Assembly: GCF_902810445.1 (NCBI RefSeq) | Contig: NZ_LR778175.1 | Span: forward strand, 1,507,001-1,571,000 | Reading direction: 5' to 3' | Origin: Candidatus Nitrosacidococcus tergens | GTDB taxonomy: Bacteria > Pseudomonadota > Gammaproteobacteria > Nitrosococcales > Nitrosococcaceae | Length of the DNA: 64,000 nucleotides | Shown: piece after piece, positions 36,845-47,120 of the stretch | Layout of the letters: the number at the start of each line of letters is the position of its first letter | How positions within the stretch are numbered: position 1 is the stretch's first letter | The notes under the pieces: generated by a model | Seen by the model: the letters and a program-made list of their open reading frames with translations, nothing else | What the model was told of the DNA's origin: nothing | Databases searched by the model: none | Program-made: the position numbers and the translations under genes

Positions 36845-37507
36845 TTATGAAGAGTATAATTTTCTTTGTTGAATATATTCCCAAACCGAGTTTGGTAGTA
36901 AGTAACGGGGGTTTTTCCCTTTTTTTATTAAATTCCGAATTTGGCTAGCTGATATATCCAACTGAGTCAATTCGGTAAATAAAATATATCCTATGGGTTT
37001 TTCCATAAGCCAAAGTGGATCATTAATTGTTTTTCCTGCTACAAGACATTTTAACTCACTTTCTAAATAAAGATTTTCTTTGGGACGCTTTACTACAATA
37101 AAATGAGTTAAGTTAATTAACTCTTTCCATTGGTACCACTTTGATAATCCTTGAAATGCATCAGTACCTAAAATAAGGCATAAAGGCGTTTTTTCCCCAA
37201 TCTCTTCTCTTAAAGAGATTAAAGTATCAAACGTATAGGAAGGAGCAGACCGATTAAATTCACGGGAATCTATAATAAATCTACTCTCTGTGATTGTTGC
37301 TAATTTCAACATAGCTAACCGTGTTTCTGGGCTAACTATAGGTATTTGCCGATGTGGTGGGTAAGGACAGAGAATAAAGCGAATTTCTGCTAGAGGCGTT
37401 TGTTCTAATAACTCTAAGGCAATCCTAAGATGACCGAAATGAATTGGATCAAAAGTACCGCCAAAAATACCAATAGGAGTCCTTAGATCTCTATTTTTTA
37501 GAGACAT
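36845..37507 (-). CDS. nadD: Nicotinate-nucleotide adenylyltransferase
   Basis: This 220-residue nucleotidyltransferase has GGTFDPIHFGH with His23 and His26 of the HxGH site (HFGH), and the ISASQIRNLIKKG C-terminal motif corresponding to ISSTxIR. It makes NaAD in NAD synthesis. It follows proA after 6 bp. Confidence 0.97.
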   Translation of the reverse strand: MSLKNRDLRTPIGIFGGTFDPIHFGHLRIALELLEQTPLAEIRFILCPYPPHRQIPIVSPETRLAMLKLATITESRFIIDSREFNRSAPSYTFDTLISLREEIGEKTPLCLILGTDAFQGLSKWYQWKELINLTHFIVVKRPKENLYLESELKCLVAGKTINDPLWLMEKPIGYILFTELTQLDISASQIRNLIKKGKNPRYLLPNSVWEYIQQRKLYSS

Positions 37508-37513
37508 AAAATC

Positions 37514-38770
37514 CTACTGTCTAATATGACCGTTCCCTAACACAATCCATTTTTGGGAAGTTAACCCTTCAAGTCCTACTGGACCTCGGGCATGGAGTTT
37601 ATCTGTAGAAATACCAATTTCAGCTCCTAATCCGTACTCAAAACCATCAGCAAAACGAGTAGAAGCGTTGATCATTACTGAGCTAGAATCTACTTCAGTT
37701 AAAAATTGTCTTGCTCGAGTAAAGTTTTCAGTCACAATAGCATCCGTATGATGAGATCCATAATGGTTAATGTGCCAAATAGCTTCATCTAATCCTGTTA
37801 CAATTTTAATTGCTAAAATAGGGGCTAAATACTCCTCATACCAATCTTCTTCTGTAGCTAATTTAATAGTTGACAATATTTTTTTAGTTTCTATGCAGCC
37901 TCGTAACTCTACATTATGTTCTTGATAATGTTTTGCTAACCTAGGAAGAATATTTTCTGCAACATCTCGAGCAATGAGTAGCGTTTCCATAGCATTGCAT
38001 ACCCCATAGCGTTGGCATTTCGCATTAATAGCAATAGCAATGGCTTTCTCAAAATCTATTTGATTATCAAGATACACATGGCAAATACCATCTAAATGCT
38101 TAATTACTGGTAGTTTAGATTCTCGGCTAATTCGCTCAATTAGACCTTTTCCACCTCGAGGAATAATTACATCCACATACTTTTCTTGGGTAATTAACTC
38201 TCCTACTGAAGCCCGATCCGTAACTTCAATCATTTGTACCGCTTCTTTAGGCAATCTAGCTTGTTCAAGGCCTAAATGAATACAGTGAGTGATGGCTTGA
38301 TTAGAGTGAGTTGCCTCCGATCCCCCACGAAGAATTACCCCATTACCAGATTTAATACATAGACCTGCAGCATCCGCAGTTACATTTGGGCGTGATTCAT
38401 AAACAATACCGATAACGCCAAGAGGAACACGCATTTGTCCCACTTGAATTCCTGAAGGCTGAAAATTAAGATTGCTAATTACCCCGATAGGATCAGGCAG
38501 TGTTACTATCTGCCGTAATCCCTCAGCCATAGCTCTAATTCTTGATTTAGTCAGCTCTAGCCGATCTAAAGCCGTTTCAGCTAATCCCTTAGCTTGACTT
38601 TCTAGCAAATCTTTTAAGTTAGCATTAACCAGCATTTGTTCTTCCTGCTCAAGAATATTTGCTGCTATTTTTAGTGCATTATTCCTTTCATGGGTGCTAC
38701 TTTTAGCTAATATTCTGGATGATTGTTGTGCCTTATGAGCTAAATCTTCTATGTAATTCTTTATATTCAT
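37514..38770 (-). CDS. proA: Gamma-glutamyl phosphate reductase
   Basis: This 418-residue NADPH-dependent reductase for proline synthesis has the catalytic Cys258 in RYGVCNAMETLL and the cofactor region VIYESRPNVTADAAGLCIKS (with GIV at its front). ProB is not adjacent. Its placement between nadD and holA is typical of this gammaproteobacterial run. Confidence 0.97.
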   Translation of the reverse strand: MNIKNYIEDLAHKAQQSSRILAKSSTHERNNALKIAANILEQEEQMLVNANLKDLLESQAKGLAETALDRLELTKSRIRAMAEGLRQIVTLPDPIGVISNLNFQPSGIQVGQMRVPLGVIGIVYESRPNVTADAAGLCIKSGNGVILRGGSEATHSNQAITHCIHLGLEQARLPKEAVQMIEVTDRASVGELITQEKYVDVIIPRGGKGLIERISRESKLPVIKHLDGICHVYLDNQIDFEKAIAIAINAKCQRYGVCNAMETLLIARDVAENILPRLAKHYQEHNVELRGCIETKKILSTIKLATEEDWYEEYLAPILAIKIVTGLDEAIWHINHYGSHHTDAIVTENFTRARQFLTEVDSSSVMINASTRFADGFEYGLGAEIGISTDKLHARGPVGLEGLTSQKWIVLGNGHIRQ

Positions 38771-38788
38771 ACAAAACTTTACTGTAAC

Positions 38789-39859
38789 CTAATTTATAGC
38801 TTTATGAGGTGCTCCAGGAAAAATTAAACTCTGATTTTGATAAGGAAATAATTGGGTACCTGCGATCGCTAAACATAGTTGCAGTAATTCATCCCATATA
38901 TTACCTAACACTGCTCCTTTTACCATTAGATCAATTCTACTTAATTGCTGTAAAAACATCAGCCAGCTGTGAAGGGAATGGCGATTTAACGCTTGTTTCA
39001 CGAGTAATTTTTGCTGTACCCATACTTTCTCAGCCTCAAGGGCTTGCTCTAAAGAAATTCCTTGATAGTTAATTGCTTGACTTATTCTAGCTAACCGCCG
39101 TAATTCCCAAGCAAAAGCACCTAAAATAACGAGAATATCTATCCCTTCGGCTCGTAATCCTTCTAATATTGGATTAATTTCACCTATTTTTCCTGCAAGC
39201 GTACCGTGTATTAAGCGGAAAGCATGGTAACGAGCACAATTTGTTACTACCTTCTCTATCTCTTGAGTATCAATTCTTCCTTTTGGATAAAGTAGTACTA
39301 ATCGCTCAATTTCCTGAGCACAAGCAAGTAAATTTCCTTCAAAAAGAAATGAAAGCATTTGCACCGCCTCAGAGGTGGGATACAATCCTTTAGCATTCAT
39401 TCTTTGTTCAATCCATTGAGGTAGTAAATGGGCATCAATTTTAGGGATTTGAACGATAGTACTTAATCGCTCAAATTCTAAAAACCATTTATTTTTTTGA
39501 ATGGTATTTCCCAGATTCTGACCTATAATTAGTAACAAAATATCAGGATGGGTATTTTTACTATAAGTTTGTAGTAGTTTAACTCCCTGTTGGTTAATAC
39601 TTGTTCCTGAGATTCGCAATTCAATAAGTCGATGAGTGGTAAATAAGGAAAAACTCTCTAGTGTTTGAGACAATTGATTCCAATCGCTATTATGCTCGAT
39701 ATATGTAATAGTACGCTCACTAAACCCCTTAATTTTCCCGTAATCACGGATTGTTGTTGCTGCTTCTTCTATTAATAAAAGTTCTTCACCTAATACGAAA
39801 TATATAGGTACTAACCCTTTTTTAAGATGAGTAGTTAATTGTCCTAACTTTATCTTCAC
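38789..39859 (-). CDS. holA: DNA polymerase III delta subunit
   Basis: This 356-residue clamp-loader delta subunit begins at GTG and overlaps the lptE stop (GTGA), so it is translationally coupled. The segments LVPIYFVLGEELLLIEEAAT and the C-terminal helical collar domain (LLAFAWELRRLARI-like region, here ILGAFAWELRRLARISQA) are diagnostic. Delta opens the beta clamp. The C-terminus is slightly longer than in E. coli (343 residues). Confidence 0.95.
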   Translation of the reverse strand: MKIKLGQLTTHLKKGLVPIYFVLGEELLLIEEAATTIRDYGKIKGFSERTITYIEHNSDWNQLSQTLESFSLFTTHRLIELRISGTSINQQGVKLLQTYSKNTHPDILLLIIGQNLGNTIQKNKWFLEFERLSTIVQIPKIDAHLLPQWIEQRMNAKGLYPTSEAVQMLSFLFEGNLLACAQEIERLVLLYPKGRIDTQEIEKVVTNCARYHAFRLIHGTLAGKIGEINPILEGLRAEGIDILVILGAFAWELRRLARISQAINYQGISLEQALEAEKVWVQQKLLVKQALNRHSLHSWLMFLQQLSRIDLMVKGAVLGNIWDELLQLCLAIAGTQLFPYQNQSLIFPGAPHKAIN

Positions 39860-40368
39860 TTTTTATTAGAGGGGGTAGATAAAGATTCCATACGCCAAAT
39901 AATTTGCTGTATTGCATCTTCTTCCATAGTTTCTTGAAGTAAAACCTCTTGATCCCCTGCTGAGAGTGGATTAAGAGGATCAAATCGGTATTGTCTAGAG
40001 AGATCAATTTCCTGTAATGGTAATAATACATCTCCATTTGCATCAAGGAGATTAAAGACTAATACATATTTTAGAGTGTATTCCTGCACCTTAGCTGTTC
40101 CCCCACCCACAGAGAGTACTTCACGCTCTAAGTGATTAGAACCTATATTTAAAATAGCGGTCGCATCTTTAATTTTTTTAGGATCAGTAATGACCTCTAC
40201 CCCATTTTCTTCAAGGCTTCGTTGCAGCTGTGATCCAACATGACTGTAGGGAAGCACCCCTTGTAAGTAAGTTTTCTTAAGCACGGGAGGAAAATTAGCC
40301 CTGCCATGCTGACGAAAGCCGCAACTCATTAGTAGTGGAAAAATAAGATAAACAAGCCATTTTTTCAT
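39856..40368 (-). CDS. lptE: LPS assembly lipoprotein LptE
   Basis: This 170-residue lipoprotein has lipobox LMSC with acylated Cys at 16 and CGFRQHGRANFP following, the LptE opening. LptE plugs the LptD beta-barrel in the outer membrane and helps LPS reach the surface. It is 8 bp downstream of leuS and overlaps holA, as is usual. Confidence 0.94.
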   Translation of the reverse strand: MKKWLVYLIFPLLMSCGFRQHGRANFPPVLKKTYLQGVLPYSHVGSQLQRSLEENGVEVITDPKKIKDATAILNIGSNHLEREVLSVGGGTAKVQEYTLKYVLVFNLLDANGDVLLPLQEIDLSRQYRFDPLNPLSAGDQEVLLQETMEEDAIQQIIWRMESLSTPSNKK

Positions 40369-40376
40369 AGTAAAAA

Positions 40377-42836
40377 TTATCGAATTACTAGATTGACAAG
40401 GCGATGAGGCACAATAATAGTTTTTATTATTTGTTTGTCTTGAATAAATCGCTGTACATTTGCTTCATTTAGAGTTTCAGCTTTGATGATTTCCTCAGTT
40501 GCATTAACAGGCACAGTTATTTGCCCACGGCGCTTTCCATTAATTTGAATAATTAGCTCGATTTCTTCTTTAATCAGTGCTGCTGGATCAGGTTTGGGCC
40601 AAGAAGCATTCACAATAGATTCTGAGTGACCTAATTTTTGCCACAGTTTATGACAAATATGAGGCACAATGGGTGAGAGTAGTAATACGATAGACTCTAA
40701 CGCTTCTTGGTAAATACCCTGGCGTTGAGAAGAAGTATCTTCATATTTTCCTAAAGCATTCATTAATTCCATCACAGTCGCAATAGCAGTGTTAAAAGTA
40801 TAACGTCGACCAATATCATCAGTTACTTTAGCAATGGTTTCATGGACTTTAGTGCGGATTTCTTTTTGTTCTGCCGTAAGTAACTGTTTATCAAAATCTG
40901 AAATCATGCTTTTATTTTGAGTGAGATGGCTAGCTACCATACGCCAAAGGCGATTAAGAAATCGATAAGCACCCTCCACACCACTATCTGACCATTCTAA
41001 AGATTGCTCAGGAGGAGCAGTAAACATAATAAATAAACGGGCAGTATCTGCCCCATAGGTATCAATCAGGGATTGGGGATCTACCGTATTGCCTTTAGAT
41101 TTGGACATCTTTACCCCATCTTTAAGCACCATACCTTGGGTAAGTAACTGAGTAAAGGGCTCATTGCCTTTTGCTAAGCCTAAATCCCTCATGAGTTTAA
41201 AGAAAAATCGTGCATATAAAAGGTGCAGTACTGCATGTTCAATTCCGCCAATATATTGATCTACAGGAAGCCAATAATTTCCTCTTTGATCCACCATGGC
41301 AGAGTTATTATCTGGGCAACAGTAACGGGTGTAATACCAAGAAGATTCAAAGAAAGTATCAAAGGTATCTGTTTCCCGTTCCGCTGGTTGGTGGCAGTGA
41401 GGGCAAGTAGTTTGATAAAACGTTGACATCTGTTTTAAAGGAGATTTCACTCCATCTACTTGAGCATTTTCAGGAAGCACAACAGGTAAGTCTTTCTCTG
41501 GAACCGGCACTGATCCACAGTTTTGGCAATTAATCATGGGAATAGGCGTACCCCAATAGCGTTGGCGAGAAACTCCCCAATCTCGTAAGCGGTAATTGAT
41601 TACTCGTTTGCCTTTTCCTGATCCTTCTAAGTATTCTGCAATAGCATTAAATGCTTGATCAAAATTGAGCCCAGTAAATTTATCTGAATTAATTAATACT
41701 CCTTTTTCAGTAAATGCTTGCTGGGATAAGTCACAGACTTGATTATCTTGATTGGGAGCAATGACCTGTTTTATAGAGAGTCCATAAGTTTTTGCAAATT
41801 CATAATCTCTTTGGTCATGGGCAGGTACTGCCATCACTGCACCGGTCCCATATCCCATAAGTACAAAGTTTCCAATCCAAATAGGTACCAACTCACCAGT
41901 AATAGGGTGAATACCCCTATAGCCCGTATCTATTCCTTTTTTTTCTAAGGTTTCAAGTGCTGCCTCTGAGGTCGCTGTTTGCAGACATTGCTCAATGAAT
42001 TGCTTAACTTCTGGTTGTTTTTCTCCTGCTAATTTAGCTAGAGGGTGCTCTGCAGCAATTGAAACAAACGTAACTCCCATTAAGGTATCTGGGCGAGTAG
42101 TAAATACTGAAAGCGATTCACTTCCTTCCACCTGAAACCGAATCTCAACTCCTTCAGAACGACCGATCCAGTTACGCTGCATGGTACGCACTTGATCTGG
42201 CCAACCGGTAAGATTATCTAGCCCATTGAGTAGTTCTTCGCTATACGCAGTAATTTTAAGAAACCACTGGGGAATTTCTCGACGTTCTACTAACGCCCCT
42301 GATCGCCAGCCTCGACCATCAATGACTTGTTCATTGGCTAATACGGTTTGATCCACAGGATCCCAGTTAACTGCAGCCGTTTTTTTATAAACTAATCCCT
42401 TCTCAAAAAGTTTAATAAATAACCATTGCTCCCAACGATAGTATTCTGGGTGGCAAGTAGCTAATTCTCTGGACCAATCATAGCCAAACCCTAACTGTTT
42501 GAGTTGCCCTCGCATATAGTCAATATTTTGATAGGTCCATTGGCTTGGGGGTACTTGATTTTTAATAGCTGCATTTTCTGCAGGTAATCCAAAAGCATCC
42601 CACCCCATGGGTTGAAGTACATTTCTACCATTCATCCGTTGATAACGAGTAATCACATCCCCGATGGTATAGTTACGTACATGGCCCATGTGGAGCCGTC
42701 CGCTTGGATAAGGGAACATAGAGAGGCAGTAAAATTTTTCTCGATCCGAATCTTCAGTCGCTTGAAAACTTTGATGTTGTTCCCAATAGGATTGGGCTTC
42801 TGATTCTATTTTTTTAGGCTGATAGTGATCGTCCAT
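40377..42836 (-). CDS. leuS: Leucyl-tRNA synthetase
   Basis: This 819-residue class I synthetase has HMGH (49-52) in FPYPSGRLHMGHVRNY, an editing CP1 domain with TTRPDTLMG and GTGAVMAVPAHDQRD, a zinc-like CQNCG...CPHC pair and the KMSKS loop (GVKMSKSKGNTVDP). It charges tRNA-Leu. It is the first gene of the leuS-lptE-holA-proA-nadD-rsfS-rlmH-rng run. Confidence 0.98.
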   Translation of the reverse strand: MDDHYQPKKIESEAQSYWEQHQSFQATEDSDREKFYCLSMFPYPSGRLHMGHVRNYTIGDVITRYQRMNGRNVLQPMGWDAFGLPAENAAIKNQVPPSQWTYQNIDYMRGQLKQLGFGYDWSRELATCHPEYYRWEQWLFIKLFEKGLVYKKTAAVNWDPVDQTVLANEQVIDGRGWRSGALVERREIPQWFLKITAYSEELLNGLDNLTGWPDQVRTMQRNWIGRSEGVEIRFQVEGSESLSVFTTRPDTLMGVTFVSIAAEHPLAKLAGEKQPEVKQFIEQCLQTATSEAALETLEKKGIDTGYRGIHPITGELVPIWIGNFVLMGYGTGAVMAVPAHDQRDYEFAKTYGLSIKQVIAPNQDNQVCDLSQQAFTEKGVLINSDKFTGLNFDQAFNAIAEYLEGSGKGKRVINYRLRDWGVSRQRYWGTPIPMINCQNCGSVPVPEKDLPVVLPENAQVDGVKSPLKQMSTFYQTTCPHCHQPAERETDTFDTFFESSWYYTRYCCPDNNSAMVDQRGNYWLPVDQYIGGIEHAVLHLLYARFFFKLMRDLGLAKGNEPFTQLLTQGMVLKDGVKMSKSKGNTVDPQSLIDTYGADTARLFIMFTAPPEQSLEWSDSGVEGAYRFLNRLWRMVASHLTQNKSMISDFDKQLLTAEQKEIRTKVHETIAKVTDDIGRRYTFNTAIATVMELMNALGKYEDTSSQRQGIYQEALESIVLLLSPIVPHICHKLWQKLGHSESIVNASWPKPDPAALIKEEIELIIQINGKRRGQITVPVNATEEIIKAETLNEANVQRFIQDKQIIKTIIVPHRLVNLVIR

Positions 42837-42870
42837 GGATAAACCGTTGTAAAAAAATAATTACTCTATT

Positions 42871-44406
42871 TTATTTAAAAGTGAGTGATGTACCTAAAAA
42901 GAGCTGATATGCTGGATTATTACTTTCATTCTGATAAGCATACTTTAGGTTATCTAAAAATTGCTGAAAATTTTCTCGCTCTGTTTTTGGTACTTGGATT
43001 CCTACTAAAACGTAGCCATAAATGTCTCCTTGGTTCCGATAATGAAATAGGCTGATATTCCATCGACTTCCCATGTTAATAAGAAAATCTAATAGTGCTT
43101 TTGGACGTTCTGGAAATTCAAACTGGTAGAGTAGTTCGTCTTCTAAAATAGCTACTTTACCTCCTATCATATAGCGAATGTGGAGCTTTGCAATTTCATT
43201 TCCCGTCATATCCATCACCATATAACCCTGTGATTGAAGGGCTAGGGTTATTTGGTTTTTAACTTGAACATTATTGCTCGTTTTGATACCTACAAATATA
43301 TAGGCATTCTTGGTATTTGGTGTATAGCGGTAGCTAAATTCTGTAATACTTCGATCGCCAATAGTACTACAAAATTTAAGAAAACTGCCCTTCTCCTCAG
43401 GAATAGTAACGCAAAATAAAGCTTCTCGCTTTTCACCTAGCTCAGCTCGTTCTGCCACATACCTTAAGCGATCAAAATTAATATTGGCACCACTATTAAT
43501 AGCAGCTAGGTGTTGATTTGAAATATTCTCTCGCTCTATATAGTACTTTAACCCAGCAACAGCAAGTGCTCCAGCAGGTTCTGCAATAGATCGAGTATCT
43601 TCAAAAATATCCATAATTGCAGCACAAATAGCATCACTATCAACTAAAATTACTTCATCCACTGTGTTTTGAAGAATACGAAAAGGCTCGGCACCAATTT
43701 GCCGTACGGCTACCCCATCGGCAAAGATTCCCACTTGATCCAGTATCACCCTTTTTTTTGCTTTTAATGCTTGATAAAGAGTAGGAGTATCTTCAGGCTC
43801 TACTCCAATGATTTTAGTTTCTGGAAAAATAGCTTTAACATAGGCAGTTATTCCAGCAATTAATCCTCCTCCGCCTACAGGAACAAATAAAGCGTGCAGC
43901 AATTTAGGATATTGGCGTAAAATCTCCATAGCAATGGTTCCTTGACCGGCAATCACGTCAGGATCATCGTAGGGATGAATAAAGGTTTGGTTTTCAATTT
44001 CAGCTAAATTGCGGGCATGAGTATAAGCTTCATCGTAAGTATCCCCTACTAAGATAGTTCTAGCACCTAAAGCTTGTACCGCCTGAGTTTTTATTGAAGG
44101 GGTGGTGGTAGGCATGACAATTTGGGCTTGAATACCTAGTTTTCGTGCAGATAGGGCTACTCCTTGAGCATGATTACCCGCAGATGCTGCAATGACTCCT
44201 TTTTGTCTTGCTGATTCTGGAAGATGAATCAGTTTATTATGAGCACCTCTCAGCTTAAATGAAAATACGGATTGGAGATCTTCTCGCTTTAATAGAATAT
44301 TATTTTTAAATCGCTGAGAAAGACGAAGCATGGGATCTAAAGGAGTTTCCCTTACAAGATCATAAATGCGCGCTTTTAAAATCTGCTCTACATAGTTATG
44401 TAACAT
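42871..44406 (-). CDS. ilvA: Threonine ammonia-lyase, biosynthetic
   Basis: This 511-residue enzyme has an N-terminal PLP catalytic domain (K51 in SFKLRGAHNK; AASAGNHAQGVA; glycine loop VPVGGGGL) and two C-terminal ACT-like regulatory repeats (about 325-415 and 420-511). These give isoleucine feedback control in the long form. It converts threonine to 2-oxobutanoate. It is divergent from rpiA with a 77-bp shared promoter region; the ilvA-rpiA pairing is common. Confidence 0.97.
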   Translation of the reverse strand: MLHNYVEQILKARIYDLVRETPLDPMLRLSQRFKNNILLKREDLQSVFSFKLRGAHNKLIHLPESARQKGVIAASAGNHAQGVALSARKLGIQAQIVMPTTTPSIKTQAVQALGARTILVGDTYDEAYTHARNLAEIENQTFIHPYDDPDVIAGQGTIAMEILRQYPKLLHALFVPVGGGGLIAGITAYVKAIFPETKIIGVEPEDTPTLYQALKAKKRVILDQVGIFADGVAVRQIGAEPFRILQNTVDEVILVDSDAICAAIMDIFEDTRSIAEPAGALAVAGLKYYIERENISNQHLAAINSGANINFDRLRYVAERAELGEKREALFCVTIPEEKGSFLKFCSTIGDRSITEFSYRYTPNTKNAYIFVGIKTSNNVQVKNQITLALQSQGYMVMDMTGNEIAKLHIRYMIGGKVAILEDELLYQFEFPERPKALLDFLINMGSRWNISLFHYRNQGDIYGYVLVGIQVPKTERENFQQFLDNLKYAYQNESNNPAYQLFLGTSLTFK

Positions 44407-44483
44407 ATAATTTAGATATTATGAGTAATTTGCCTATTCACCTATAATCTATAGCTAATATTTAGTTTTAAGGAGCAGTATTA

Positions 44484-45146
44484 ATGAATCCAGATGAAAT
44501 GAAAAAAACAGCTGCTAAAGCAGCCCTTGAATATGTGGAGTCGGGTGCTGTCGTTGGTGTGGGCACCGGATCTACTATTAATCATTTTATTAATTTCTTA
44601 GGCACAATAAAAGGTAAAATTGAAGGTGCTGTTTCTAGCTCTGAATCTTCTACAGCACGATTAAAAGCACTTAATATCCCTGTATATGATTTAAATACGG
44701 TCAGTGATCTCCCTGTTTATATAGATGGAGCAGATGAGTCTAATCATTATTTACAGCTCATTAAAGGAGGTGGGGGTGCACTTACTCGAGAGAAAATTAT
44801 TACTGCTGTAAGTAAAAAATTTGTTTGTATCGCAGATCAATCAAAATTAGTAGATATACTCGGCAAATTTCCTCTACCCGTAGAAGTCATCCCAATGGCA
44901 CGTAGTTATGTAGCCAGAGAGATTGTTAAAATGGGTGGAGAACCTGTTTATCGGGAAAATTTTATTACAGATAATGGTAATCAAATACTTGATATTCATG
45001 GGCTTGAAATTATGGAGTCAGCTAAGTTAGAAGCCCAACTCAATAATATCACTGGCGTGGTGACTAATGGTCTTTTTGCGATGAAGCCAGCTAATGTACT
45101 TATTCTAGGTACCCCTGAAGGTGCTAAAACTATCTATCCAAAATAA
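44484..45146 (+). CDS. rpiA: Ribose-5-phosphate isomerase A
   Basis: This 220-residue RpiA has GVGTGSTINHFI, the catalytic segment YIDGADESNHYLQLIKGGGG and ALTREKI. It interconverts ribose-5-P and ribulose-5-P. AAGGAG lies nine bases before the ATG. It is divergent from ilvA. Confidence 0.97.
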   Translation: MNPDEMKKTAAKAALEYVESGAVVGVGTGSTINHFINFLGTIKGKIEGAVSSSESSTARLKALNIPVYDLNTVSDLPVYIDGADESNHYLQLIKGGGGALTREKIITAVSKKFVCIADQSKLVDILGKFPLPVEVIPMARSYVAREIVKMGGEPVYRENFITDNGNQILDIHGLEIMESAKLEAQLNNITGVVTNGLFAMKPANVLILGTPEGAKTIYPK

Positions 45147-45175
45147 AAATAAGTAGCCTCTTGATATAAATAGTC

Positions 45176-46423
45176 ATGTTTAAACCTCTATCTTGCTATA
45201 TAGGTCTGCGTTATACTCGGGCTGAAAAACATAATAACTTTATTTCTTTCATTTCCTTGACTTCCGTACTAGGAGTTGCACTAGGAGTTGCTGCATTAAT
45301 TGTAGTACTTTCGGTAATGAATGGTTTTGAAGAAGAATTACGCAGCCGTATGCTCGATATGGTTGCTCACATTACTATCACAGGACCTGATGGTACTCTT
45401 AAGGATTGGAAAAAATTAGAAGACGAAATGAAAACGGATTCTAGAGTAGTAGGCATTGCTCCTTTTGTAGAAGGTCAAGCCATGCTTAGCCACAGTAATA
45501 AGGTACAAGGAACTTTAATTCGAGGTATTGATTTGAGTCGAGAAGCTCAAGCCGATGATATTCATAGCAAAATAAAGATTGGCAGCATAGACAAACTTCA
45601 GCCGGGGAGCTATAAAATTATTTTAGGAGCAGATTTAGCTCATAATTTAGGAGTTTTTCTTCATGATAAACTAATTTTAGTCACACCTCAGGCAACCACC
45701 ACCCCAGTAGGGATTATTCCTAGAATTAAGCAGGTGACTGTAGGTGGAATTTTTCAAGTAGGTATGTACGAATATGATAGTGCTCTAGCTATTATGAATA
45801 TAGCAGATGCGGCTACTCTTTTTCGTATTCCTGGCAAAGTCAGTGGGTTAAGATTAAAACTCAATGACTTATTTTCTGCACCTTACATGGCACAGGAACT
45901 ACAAAAATCCTTATCTGGTAACTATTGGATTTCCGATTGGGCTTATCAGCATGCAAATTTTTTTCGAGCGTTAAAAACTGAAAAGACAGTCATGTTTGTC
46001 ATTTTATTCCTAATTGTAGCTGTCGCAGCATTTAACATTATTTCCACTCTAATTATGGTAGTTACAGATAAACAAGCTGATATTGCTATTTTACAAACCC
46101 TAGGTGTTTCATCAGGAAGTATCATGCGTATTTTTATGATACAAGGAATTGTGATTGGGTTTATCGGTACTTTACTAGGAACAATCGGAGGTGTTGTCCT
46201 CGCTTTGAATGTAGAGACAATTGTTCCTTATATTGAATCCTTATTTGAGGTGCAATTTTTATCTCCGGAAGTCTATTATATTAGTGAATTACCATCTAAA
46301 TTGAGCTGGTCTGATGTATACACTATATGTAGCTCATCCTTTATTCTCTGTACTTTAGCAACTATCTATCCTGCTTGGCGAGCTACTCGAGTACAACCTG
46401 CAGATGCCTTACGTTATGCCTAA
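45176..46423 (+). CDS. lolC: Lipoprotein-releasing system permease LolC/LolE
   Basis: This 415-residue MacB-like permease has four transmembrane segments (about 25-50, 275-300, 320-345 and 375-400) around a large periplasmic domain. Signatures are YIGLRYTRAEKHNNFISFIS and DKQADIAILQTLGVS. With LolD it extracts outer-membrane lipoproteins from the inner membrane to LolA. Only one permease gene is present, so the complex is probably a LolCD-type homodimer (LolF-like), as in many non-enterobacteria. It overlaps lolD by 20 bp. Confidence 0.92.
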   Translation: MFKPLSCYIGLRYTRAEKHNNFISFISLTSVLGVALGVAALIVVLSVMNGFEEELRSRMLDMVAHITITGPDGTLKDWKKLEDEMKTDSRVVGIAPFVEGQAMLSHSNKVQGTLIRGIDLSREAQADDIHSKIKIGSIDKLQPGSYKIILGADLAHNLGVFLHDKLILVTPQATTTPVGIIPRIKQVTVGGIFQVGMYEYDSALAIMNIADAATLFRIPGKVSGLRLKLNDLFSAPYMAQELQKSLSGNYWISDWAYQHANFFRALKTEKTVMFVILFLIVAVAAFNIISTLIMVVTDKQADIAILQTLGVSSGSIMRIFMIQGIVIGFIGTLLGTIGGVVLALNVETIVPYIESLFEVQFLSPEVYYISELPSKLSWSDVYTICSSSFILCTLATIYPAWRATRVQPADALRYA

Positions 46424-47120
46424 TCCTCCTTCAGAAGAACATGTTTTAAGCTGCCATCACCTAACCCGTAGTTATGTTGACGGTGCATTAATTGTAGAGG
46501 TATTAAAGGAAATTAATTTATCTATCGCCTATGGTGAACGGATTGCCATTGTAGGTGCTTCTGGTTCTGGGAAAAGTACCCTACTTCATTTACTAGGAGG
46601 ACTAGATCAACCTACTGAAGGAGAAATTTGGGTTGCAGGGCAAAATATTTCAAAACTAAGTGCAACTAAGCGAGCAAGATTACGCAATCGCTCTCTAGGG
46701 TTTGTTTATCAATTACATCACTTATTACCTGAATTTACCGCTCTAGAAAATGTAGCACTACCTTTACTTATTGCAGGGGAAAAAATTACCGATGCTCAGA
46801 AAAAAGCTACTCAGCTATTAAAACGAGTTGGATTAGGTGCTCGGCTTAATTTTAAGCCGAGTAAACTCTCTGGGGGAGAACGACAGAGAGCAGCAGTTGC
46901 AAGGGCATTAGTAACTAATCCTCATTGCATCCTTGCCGATGAACCTACAGGAAACCTAGATCGGGAAAATGCTGAAGAAGTTTTCAAGCTTATGTTAGAG
47001 CTTAATCGGGATTTAAATATTGCCCTTGTGGTAGTAACTCACGATTCTCATATTGCTATTCAGATGGATCGAGTCTTAACTTTAGTAGATGGTGGATTAA
47101 TACAGGGCTTAATCCCTTAA
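46404..47120 (+). CDS. lolD: Lipoprotein-releasing system ATPase LolD
   Basis: This 238-residue ABC ATPase has Walker A GASGSGKST, signature LSGGERQR, Walker B CILADEP and H-loop VTHD. The FVYQLHHLLPEFTALENV segment is typical of LolD. A second in-frame ATG five codons in is an alternative start. It begins inside lolC and ends overlapping a convergent gene by 4 bp. Confidence 0.95.
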   Translation: MPYVMPNPPSEEHVLSCHHLTRSYVDGALIVEVLKEINLSIAYGERIAIVGASGSGKSTLLHLLGGLDQPTEGEIWVAGQNISKLSATKRARLRNRSLGFVYQLHHLLPEFTALENVALPLLIAGEKITDAQKKATQLLKRVGLGARLNFKPSKLSGGERQRAAVARALVTNPHCILADEPTGNLDRENAEEVFKLMLELNRDLNIALVVVTHDSHIAIQMDRVLTLVDGGLIQGLIP